The position numbers were made by a program, and so were the translations under genes. Shown here piece after piece: positions 45,952-54,500 of a stretch of 54,500 bases of DNA (the stretch's first letter is position 1; each line of letters starts with the position of its first letter). The DNA lies in contig NC_081409.1 in NCBI RefSeq assembly GCF_030272615.1, positions 911,237,330-911,291,829 of the forward strand, in the 5' to 3' direction. Below the pieces are notes generated by a model that did not search any database, was not told the origin of the DNA, and saw only the letters and a list, made by a program, of their open reading frames with translations. The stretch comes from Cryptomeria japonica. Its lineage: Eukaryota; Streptophyta; Pinopsida; Cupressales; Cupressaceae.

Positions 45952-46859
45952 AAGCCTACTTGGGTATGACAATTACAGCGACATTGAAGCAAAATATTGG
46001 ATTTTTCACTAGCCACATGACCAACTAGGTATCTGTAATGACTTAGAGCTTTTGATTAATGTGTGAGATATAGAAATTGATATATTTTGGGTAACAAGAC
46101 TTGATAGTGAAACATCTACCCAACCAAGGATAAAGCTTAATCTCAAGGTGACGTTGAAGATGAATGACTAAAGGCCTCCTAAAGACTTCATGAACAAGTA
46201 TCTAGTTTATGAGACAACCTTCGTCCCTTTCAGTGCAAATAGGTGAATAACTCAGATAATCATCATGTTTTTATTTGTTCAACTATATGAGAAAGCAATA
46301 ATGATATGTAGCTATATGTTGTGCAATGGTGATATGCAAGGAACTATGATGCACTATGAAATGGAGATATGCAATGCAGTAAAGAAATATGCAAATGCAG
46401 TACTGGAAATTGAAATGAACCCACCCTTAGATGTACTATCCTTTTAGGTGCATGTTGTTATTGAGTTGCTGTGAACTTTGTGTAGATAATTCATTGATCT
46501 TTGTTTGAAGAGTTGGATGAAGCTGTCTTTTTCAATAGGATATGTGGCTGGGAGTCTTTCATGTATAGTTTCTGCTATATCCCCCTCATTTTCAAACCAA
46601 TTCAGCTGTGGTAAATCTTCTTGCCCCCAGTCTTTCAAGTGTGGGTGTATGAGGAAAATAGATTTTGGTTTCGAAGTTGTGACATGAGTGGGTGCTATGC
46701 CTATTTTTATTGATGCACTTGAAGAGTATGATGAAGCCAACCAAGTGTTGATCTCATTAGCTGGTGTTATGATTGTGCTTGAAGAAGATGATGCAACAAT
46801 ATGGGTGTTGATTTCATTAGCTGGCGTTATGCTTATTTCTATCATGACATTGGCATTTG
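45952..46859. other. 908-bp spacer between elements A and B
   Basis: This is the pre-insertion flank shared by A and B. It holds ATG-rich words (about 46270-46400) and the repeat-containing frame described separately. No promoter or RNA gene was recognised. Confidence 0.5.
46444..46845 (-). pseudogene. Open frame with internal repeats, cut off by element B (uncertain)
   Basis: A 133-codon minus-strand frame contains a repeated ITPANEINT motif followed by serine-rich runs (VASSSSS, ASSYSSS). At the DNA level this is an imperfect tandem repeat of about 60-75 bases (46690-46845), with a third partial unit running into the LTR of B at 46860. The lower part (PHLKDWGQEDLPQLNWFENE) looks protein-like. 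It may be a gene or element fragment interrupted by B, or fortuitous. No family recognised. Confidence 0.3.
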
Positions 46860-48053
46860 TGTTACTATTTACTAAGTTGTCATTAGTTTTATGTCCAAAG
46901 TCATCCTATATACTCTAGTCGGTTAATGCTACCGAAATATTCAGTTGGTATGTACTAAGGTTGTCAGTTATAGAAGAAAGGCTAGTCATCGAGATGAGAG
47001 ATACTGAGCTTCCTACCAAGTAAAGTTCCTATGCCTACCGAGCAGCAAAGAAGGTATACTGAGTTATTCTGAACCGAGTGGAAACGTGTTACCAGATTCA
47101 ATGAACCTAGACACATATGTGGAAACGTGTTACAAGATTTGAGAACAAGGAATCGCTATTACATAGGAAATTGCATTCAAAGATTTTGTATGATTTTGAG
47201 GAAGTTTATCCAATGAAATAATTTTTATGTTTATTCATTCGATAAAACATGTTTGTATGATCGATGTATGAACATGATCACCGTCTCAAAGATCTATATA
47301 TACAGAGTAATTTGAGTATCTAATATGAAAAGGAAGATTGATTTTTTGAAAATGAAAATCATGAGAGAAGATAAGATGTGAAGAGTGACAGAGATATTCA
47401 TAGGTCATCGAGAAGGTTTTTCAGAAAATAGTTTAAGGGATAGAGTATACAAAAGAGGTCACCGAGTTGATTTATCAATTACTGAGGTATGATATGAGCA
47501 AGGTAATTTCTTATTGAGCACATAGATTTTGTTATAACATTTCAGATCTAAAGTTGCAGATATTTGTAAAGATTTTGATTGAATTATTTGAGTTGTAATA
47601 GAAACCTTTAACAGGGTAAAAGACTCTAACAAAGTCTATAAATTGTAAAGCCTTTAACTAGGTACAACATTTTGTAAAAGTATTTGTAAAATACTTTAGC
47701 AAGGTAGATCTAAAGATCTTGATACTCCTAACAGGGTAAGCTATCAAAAATAGCTAAACATGTAGCTCTAACCGAGCAACCTTTGTTATTGCCGTAGTGA
47801 AGTTGTGGGTGCCATCCCCACCGCAATTTTTCTCTCTAAAAAAAAGTTTCTGTGTAACCAAAATATTTGAGTTATGGAGTGAAATGTGTATGAATGTCAT
47901 TTCTATGATTATATTTTAGCATTATATATTATGAGATCAGCTATACACAGTTTATGTTTATCAGTAAGATTGTTTTTAAATAAAAGTTTTGAAGTACTGA
48001 TTCACCCCCCCCCCCCCCTCTTAGTATATTAGCTTTCCTAGTTGGACCTAACA
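46860..48053 (+). repeat. 5' LTR of element B, 1194 bp
   Basis: TGTTACT to CCTAACA, homologous to the element A LTRs on the opposite strand. A TATA-like CTATATATACAG lies near 47293. A run of 14 Cs at 48005-48018 stands where element A has CCCCTCCCC. Confidence 0.92.
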
Positions 48054-48055
48054 AT

Positions 48056-48067
48056 TGGTATCAAAGC
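48056..48067 (+). other. Primer-binding site of element B
   Basis: TGGTATCAAAGC, one mismatch from the initiator-methionine tRNA complement, two bases after the LTR. Confidence 0.9.
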
Positions 48068-48115
48068 TCTACTCTTGGAAAAGGGTTTTACAGCCTAAAG
48101 AGAAAGATCCTATCA

Positions 48116-49471
48116 ATGGAAGGCTATAAACAATCACGCAGAATTGTGAATCTTCAAGAAGAATTGGATCATGCTAATCAAGTGATTGCAGACATGCAGA
48201 GACAAATGCAAAAATCACTGAAAGTTAGAAGAAGATTATCTGATGATTTACAAGACTCACAAGAGTTGGTGGAACAAATTGAGACATCATCTAAGAACAC
48301 CATATCAGAAGATTCTAAAGAAATGATTATAGAATTGAAAGAAAAGAACAAAGCACTAAATGATCAACTAAAAGTAATGAGAAGGGAACATGAGTATTTT
48401 AGCACACAAATGACTGAAAATATTGATGCATTGAGAACAGCTGAAGATAACATAAGAGATATAGAAAAAGAAAAACAATAGCTAAAAGCATTGGTGTCTG
48501 AAAAGAATGATGAAATCATAAGGATGACTGAAATTCAACATAATCCGTCTGATCAATTGGGTTATGCACATCATGAAGCAAATCTAAAAGAAAATGAGAA
48601 TCAAGCATTCAAACTTGAATTATCAAGATTGACCGATGAACTTGAAGCAGAAAAGAAGTCAAAAGAAACACTGGAGAAAAGTTATGAAGTGTGAAGAATG
48701 TTGGATGAGCAACTAAACATAAGATCACCCAACAAATCTGTCGGACTCGGTTATAAAAGAAACAACTCTACCGACAAAAGAATCAACACCATCGAGAAAG
48801 ATGAATCATCAAAGAAGGCTGGAAATAAAGATAAGTTGAAAGATAAGAAGCCTATTTGCAATTATTGTGGAAAACAAGGACATACTGCCAACATGTGCCG
48901 AATAAGAAAAGGTAACCAATCGAATGTCACTAGGTCTGATGGTTATTGTTATAATTGCAATAAGTATGGTCACACATCTAATCAATGTAGGACAAAGTCT
49001 ATTAGCAATTATCAGAAGGCAAAATTCAAGGGGTTTTGCAAAAAATGCAATAGATATGGACACAATACCGAAAAGTGTTGGTTTAAGCAGAAAAACTATA
49101 TGTGGTCTTCATACCGAGCAAATACTAGAAGCTACTAAACTCACACATATCTTAACCGACAATATACTGTAGTACCATGGGATTACAATACAAGGATATG
49201 GTGTGAATGTTGTGGAAGATATGGACATATAAGTGCCAATTGTATGATAAGGTTTGGAATGAACAACTGAAGATCATGGAGAAATCTCAGAATGACATGT
49301 TTTCATTGTCACAAAGTTGGACACTTGGCTAAAGATTGTAGACATCAACCTAGAGGAGATACTGAAGAGATACGAATCAAATTATAGACAATCTGGAAAA
49401 AGAAGGAAAATGGGTCAAATAATGAAGAAAGCACCTTACTTACCGAGTTAGGTGCATCTACTTTAAATTAA
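48116..49471 (+). pseudogene. ORF1 (gag-like) of element B, one frame with five stops
   Basis: 452 codons in a single frame from MEGYKQSRRIVNLQEEL to TELGASTLN, the partner of 43390-44742. All five zinc knuckles keep the full C-C-H-C set, starting C-NY-C-GKQG-H-TANM-C and ending C-FH-C-HKVG-H-LAKD-C. That shows the ancestral protein had five intact knuckles. Stops lie at 48479-48481 (TAG), 48692-48694 (TGA), 49136-49138 (TAA), about 49267 (TGA) and about 49385 (TAG). No frameshift was needed to follow it. Confidence 0.88.
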
Positions 49472-49994
49472 TCATAAAGGTATGAAGGGACTGTGTTTTC
49501 TCAAGGTTAGATCTTAACAGTTCCTATTTAATCATGAACACAATTCCAAAATCTGCATACCTAAGATGCAATAACATTTTTTTAAATACTATCTAGTCTT
49601 TTGAAGTACCAGAGAAGTTGGTAAATGCAGTAAACCTGTCTAGTCGGTAAAAGCATAATAAGGAAGATAGTTAGTTTAGTGGAATCGAGTGCATTTAATG
49701 CTTATCTTACCTAACTGCACAAAGCCCGATAAGGTAAAGGGTGTATTTAAAGTTCTTTGTGCAGTCATTTTACACTTACCAATTTTTTTAAAGAGCAGAG
49801 TTAAGTGAATCAAAGGCAATCAAACATTTCTAGAACGAATTTCAAGGTATTTTCACACAATCTTAAGCACGTTTTCAAGCAAGTTAACCGGTCAATATCA
49901 GTTGTGAATATTTGCATTATATTTACTAAGTCAAAAGTGTTTTCTAGTTAGTTGAAACCCTAAGCTATTTCATTAGTATAAATCCAAGTTTGAA

Positions 49995-51728
49995 ATGACT
50001 CCCAAGATGCAGAAACCCATTGTAGTTGAGACTATTGAGAAGCCCTCACTAAAGTATTCCTTACCTCCCAAAGTGGCATCCGAACCCGATGAGAAAACTA
50101 CATTCTCTCTTATTCCGGATAGGGTTCTATTGATTGAAGATGTCAGATTTTATACTAAGTGTCATGTTGAAGAGCTAGGTCATACTGAAATTAAGGACAT
50201 GTATGATGAGTTATGCACCAATGGAATCCTGGATAGTAAGTTTGAGCATATCAAAGTTAAGGGATTGACTGAAGCCCTAACCTATCCTCGAGTTTTCAAA
50301 CCCCAATGGGTCAAATTTTTCTTGAGCAGAATGCATGATGACTTTATGTGGTTAGAGGAACAACCGTTCAAGATCACCAAAGAGATTATTCACTTAATAA
50401 CCAGATACCCTATATTTGACCATGCCCGAGCACAGAAGATGATTTCACAGAAGGAATTGATAACTTTAACCGGAGTTGAGTCTGATTGCAGAGGTCTTAA
50501 GTTGAACAATGTAACTGATGCAGAACTAAAGTTTGCAATTAGAGTCATTGGTTATTGTTTCTTCCAATCAGCAAGAGAAAACAATGTACTATGTGTAGCT
50601 ATAGATTTGGCCTATAAAATTGTGAAAAAGGGTATGAAAGTTGATTTATGTGAAGTATTGTTGAAGAACCTTTTTGAAAATCTCAACACAATAAGGAAAC
50701 CTAAGAAGAATAACACTGCTAACACACTAAAGTTTGGGACACTCTTAGTGTGTATGTTCTTCTATTTTCAGAAGTTCTTTCCTTCAGTCGGTAACATCAT
50801 TTGGGAATTACACCGACCAATCACCCATCAAATAAATGATTTTATCAATCAGCTAGGTGATAATTTCAATGAGATAATGGATGATTACTTTAACAAATTT
50901 CAGGACAAGATGCATAATAGGTACAAGATCCCACCTTAGCTAGTGGAAAAATATAAGGATACTATATGTTTTGAAGTGGACACCGACTACTGTTATGTCA
51001 ATGCAGTAGAACCCAAAACTCAATCTTTACCGCCTATGGGTTATGAGATTGATTTTGATATTACTCAACAATAGATAGATGCCTTTTTGGCACTTCTAAG
51101 GCACTCAACTGAGATCAGGTATGGTACCTATGAAGAGTAAAAGAAAAAGTTAAAATGAGTATTGTGGTACCAAAGGCTACCAAAAAAGCCACTAAAATGA
51201 TCAAAGTTTTAACTGAGAAATTTGGAGAAGGTTCTACCTCCACACCTACTAAGCCAGCAGGTAAGAAAAATGATCAACTTACAATCAAGGAAGAATCTAA
51301 AGCTCAAGAAGCCGCAATTACACTGAGCACCGAGTTGCCAAAGGGCAAAATTTTGAAAAGAAAGAAACAGGATACAACTAAGGTATCACCAACTCCACCA
51401 GTTAAGCGACCTAACACTAGATCATTTGCTGTGTCACCTAGTAAGAGGCAGAAAAATGTTGAATTACCTAAAGTTACAAACTTATAGAAAGTCGACCAGA
51501 AGACTCATTTTGAATAAGGAGTCAAGTGACACATAATCTGAAGATGCAAATAAATTTCAGACTGTTAAAAGCACAAAGGAAGATGTACACAGTGTTGACA
51601 ATTTTTGTGCAAAATTGAAACAATATGGAGGATTTGGATCATTTAGGTATGTAAAATATGACTCCCGAATAGAAGAAGAGAAGAGGCAAATAGAAGAGTC
51701 AGTAGTGTGTAAACTTCTCAAATTCTGA
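49995..51728 (+). pseudogene. ORF2 of element B, broken
   Basis: From the ATG at 49995 (MTPKMQKPIVVETIEKPSLK) it parallels ORF2 of element A for its whole length. It keeps SLIPDRVLLIEDVRFYTKCH, PFKITKEIIHLITRYP and LKFGTLLVCMFFYFQKFFP. Damage includes a TAG at 50937-50939 (CAG in A), a TAG near 51073, a one-base loss near 51137 and another frame change near 51490. The frame is regained further on and ends ...KLLKF at a UGA at 51726-51728, in the same position as in A. Clearly homologous, surely non-functional as it stands. Confidence 0.88.
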
Positions 51729-53366
51729 GTAGTTCCATTGGAAGTAACTGATTTTCTTCCAAACGCATTGTACTCTCATATTGACAACAGATGGAAATAT
51801 GCTATGGACTCAGAGAAACGAATTAGAGAAGGAGTTTTGGTACATCTCTTTCTAGACATGTTCATAGATGATATAAGAAATCATTTGAAAAATTACCAGA
51901 CAAATTTTCAAGTAAAGCAAAGGGCCTTGAAAATGATGAATGGTCTTTATCTTGAAGTAGAGAAGGAAACTAAAGAAAAATGGCAAGACATATTCAGAAT
52001 TCAGACTGAAGAGCCTCAAGGTGAAGTGGAAATAGTTGACATCACTAAGCAAGATCTTGCTTCAACCATTCAACTAGATGAAGATGTCATGGACACTGAG
52101 GCACAAGAAGAAGAAATGATAGAAGGAAATGCCTATGCCAAACTGGTATCAAGTGAATTAGTCTTGGAACAAGTTAAGTCGTATCCTCTGGTAACTCAAC
52201 AAGTGTCAACCAGGAAACCTCAGGACACATAACAAGGTAAAGAGGATCAAAAGGCTACACAAGGTGAATCTATCTCTCAGGCCACAGGCGAGAAAACTTA
52301 TCAAGAACCTACAAACACTAAAATTGTTGCCACTGAGACCCCAAGCAAGGAAACATCGAAGGTTACATCAGAGGCTATAGAAACTAACAAAAGTGTTGCT
52401 TCCACCGAGCAACATACCGAGGAAGAACAAGCCTCTAAAGTTGTTGTACTCATTCAATCGGTGAAGGCATCATCATCCAAAGAGAAGAAAGCAAAGAAGA
52501 ACAGTTTTAAGGTAGATCTGTGAAAGCCTATTGTGTTGCCGAATGTTGACATTTCAAAACTAAAAGGGAAAGCACTTATTGAATTCAGAGAGCTTTGTAA
52601 AGCCAAAGCAGAATAGGAAAAATAGATAGCTATTCAGAAGAAGAACTGAGTACTACAGAAGGTCAAAGCATTATTGACAAACATGCTATCTAAAGCTACC
52701 ATAAATAAAGATGTTGCCATCCATATGCAACTGGATGAACTACTCACTCAATTAGAAGCATTAGGAGTAGACGCATCAGAATACCTCTTCAAATTAAAAG
52801 AAAAAGAGCTAACTGCCAAGATGATTGAAGAAGTGCAGAAAGCAATTGCTATAGGTAAAGTCAAGCTTGTTGGATTCATTGCTAAGTTGTCCCCTCAAAT
52901 CAAGCACATTATTTATTTATTCCAGAAGTTATGTACATTTTCATTCTTTATTAAAGATATTAAGCATAAGACCAAAGTCATTGAAAAAGAGATTACCGAT
53001 CTCTCCAATACACTGACTACCAAGCCCAATTCTATTCAGCATTTTTATACAAAACTGCAAACTCTTATGGCTCAGCAGTTAGAACTTCGAAATGGAGAGC
53101 ACAAAATAAGGATGGATATCATGAGTCTTCAAAGATTATTTATTCCCCATTTATCATCCGTTCAAGAGTAGATCAACCAAGCTACACAATTATCCACTCA
53201 AACAGAGGGAAGCACTTTAGATGGTTTGATTTCACTGTCAGCTGATATTACAGCTCAGAATTATTTAATGGAAAGTGTCAAGGATGCACTTACCAAATCT
53301 CTCAAAGATGCTCGTACGAAGTATAAATCTATTCTTGACCAGTTGCCCCCACCTAATGGTAACTAG
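51729..53366 (+). pseudogene. ORF3 of element B, in frame after the conserved UGA
   Basis: Exactly 546 codons, as in A, and in one frame throughout: VVPLEVTDFLPNALYSHI onward to QLPPPNGN. Internal stops include one near 52230, a TGA near 52521, TAGs near 52614 and 52626, and a TAG at 53169-53171, several of them at codons that are CAG in A. The low-complexity middle and the coiled-coil-like C-terminal half are as in A. The equal length without frameshifts argues that this sequence was translated until recently in the ancestry of both copies. Confidence 0.82.
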
Positions 53367-53634
53367 TTTTGATGTTTGTCAAAAGGGGGGATTGTATCTA
53401 AGTGTACAGAGTTTATACTATCTATCGAGTGTACAGGTGACATTGATAGGGGGAGCATGGAACATTAGGAGCATGCAAATCAAGTTATGTACAACATATT
53501 GATAAGGGGAGTATGTACTTGAAGTATGTATTTGAACAAATGTATATACTATCATTTCAGTCAAATTTTGTAAGAATATAGATTTTGTGTTATGACCTTG
53601 AAAGGAGTTTTGTCAAACATACAAAACTAATGTC
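53367..53634 (+). other. 3' untranslated stretch of element B
   Basis: Non-coding sequence between ORF3 and the polypurine tract, with matching sequence in element A at 39114-39471. Contains GTCAAAAGGGG words twice, the second being the polypurine tract. Confidence 0.6.
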
Positions 53635-53646
53635 AAAAGGGGAGAT
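53635..53646 (+). other. Polypurine tract of element B
   Basis: AAAAGGGGAGAT, directly before the 3' LTR and identical to that of element A. Confidence 0.88.
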
Positions 53647-54500
53647 TGTTACTATTTACTAAGTTGTCATTAGTTTTATGTCCAAAGTCATCCTATATAC
53701 TCTAGTCGGTTAATACTACCAAAATATTCAGTCGGTATGTACTAAGGTTGTCAGTTACAGAAGAAAGGCTAGTCACCGAGATGAGAGATATTGAGCTTCC
53801 TACCAAGTAAAGTTCTTATGCCTACCGAGCAGCAAAGAAGGTATACCGAGTTATTCTGAACCAAGTGGAAACATGTTACCAGATTCAATGAACCTGGACA
53901 CATATGTGGAAACGTGTTACAAGATTCGAGAACAGGGAATCACTATTACATAGGAAATTGCATTCAAAGATTTTGTATGATTTTGAGGAAGTTTATCCAA
54001 TGAAATAATTTCTATGTTTATTCATTCGATAAAACATGTTTGTATGATCGATGTATGAACATGATCACCGTCTCAGAGATCTATATATACAGAGTAATTT
54101 GAGTATCTAATATGAAAAGGAAGATTGATTTTTTGAAAATGAAAATCATGAGAGAAGATAAGATGTGAAGAGTGACAGAGATATTCACAGGTCACTGAGA
54201 AGGTTTTTTAGAAAACAGTTTAAGGGACAGAGTATACAGAAGAGGTCACCAAGTTGATTTATCAATTATCGAGGTATGATATGAGAAAGGTAATTTCATA
54301 TTGAGCACATAGAGTCTGTTATAACATTTCAGATCTAAAGTTGCCTATATTTGTAAAGATTTTGATTGAATTATTTGAGTTGTAATAGAAACCTTTAATA
54401 GGGTAAAAGACTCTAACAAAGTCTATAAATTGTAAAGCCTTTAACCAGGTACAACACTTTGTAAAAGTGTTTGTAAAATCCTTTAGCAAGGTAGTTCTAA
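53647..54500 (+). repeat. 3' LTR of element B, truncated by the window edge
   Basis: TGTTACT... matching 46860 onward with scattered substitutions; 854 bases are visible. Confidence 0.92.

Larger units (their letters stand above)
46860..54500 (+). mobile_element. Element B: second copy of the element A family, opposite orientation, runs off the right edge
   Basis: 5' LTR 46860-48053, primer-binding site 48056-48067, ORF1, ORF2/ORF3, polypurine tract 53635-53646 and 3' LTR from 53647. Gene order and protein sequences match element A throughout, and again no pol domain is seen. Its coding regions are more damaged than A's (many stops, at least two shifts in ORF2). LTRs are roughly 96-97% alike where compared. 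Left flank is ATTTG; the right flank lies outside the window. Confidence 0.88.

Overview
The window looks like repeat-dense nuclear DNA of a seed plant with a large genome. It is strongly AT-rich and built almost entirely of transposable elements in different states of decay. I found no intact host gene, rRNA, canonical tRNA gene, CRISPR array or bacterial-type operon. A gymnosperm is my best guess from the mixture of old, nested, decayed elements, but this is weak inference.

Layout. 1-~1800: 5' end of a Ty3/gypsy element on the minus strand (broken gag, primer-binding site, start of an LTR). 1850-9240: AT-rich intergenic DNA holding a tandem duplication with microsatellites and a tRNA-type SINE (3934-4781), a MITE-like inverted repeat (5656-5838) and a SINE-like fragment (~7030-7140). 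9241-~17170: a 5'-truncated LINE on the plus strand, split by a complete decayed Ty1/copia element on the minus strand with two 907-bp LTRs (11010-16979). 17498-17895: a diverged tandem duplication. 18468-20755: a decayed non-pol ORF on the plus strand. 20968-22720: the RNase H end of another LINE on the minus strand. 22740-29690: mostly featureless, with a decayed coiled-coil ORF (27300-28330) and a possible LTR that starts with a perfect 20-bp palindrome (28739). 30775-35650: a minisatellite split by a palindromic LTR retroelement (30859-35437), whose ~1.6-kb arms meet at a GC-rich core and which itself carries a solo LTR with a perfect 5-bp target duplication. 35650-37900: simple-sequence-rich DNA with further diverged copies of the minisatellite motif. 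37904-45951 (element A, minus) and 46860 to the window end (element B, plus): two head-to-head copies of one LTR family.

Elements A and B are the most interesting content. Both have LTRs, a tRNA-iMet-type primer-binding site and a polypurine tract, but no protease, reverse transcriptase, RNase H or integrase. They encode a gag-like protein (coiled coil plus five CCHC zinc knuckles), followed by a long ORF2 joined in frame to ORF3 across a UGA found at the same place in both copies. ORF3 is exactly 546 codons in both copies, and many differences are synonymous. The family therefore looks like a non-autonomous element carrying its own conserved non-pol proteins, presumably mobilised by another element's enzymes. 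The decayed ORF at 18468-20755 may be a distant relative of ORF2.

All boundaries, alignments and identities were worked out by eye; percentages are estimates from short sampled stretches.
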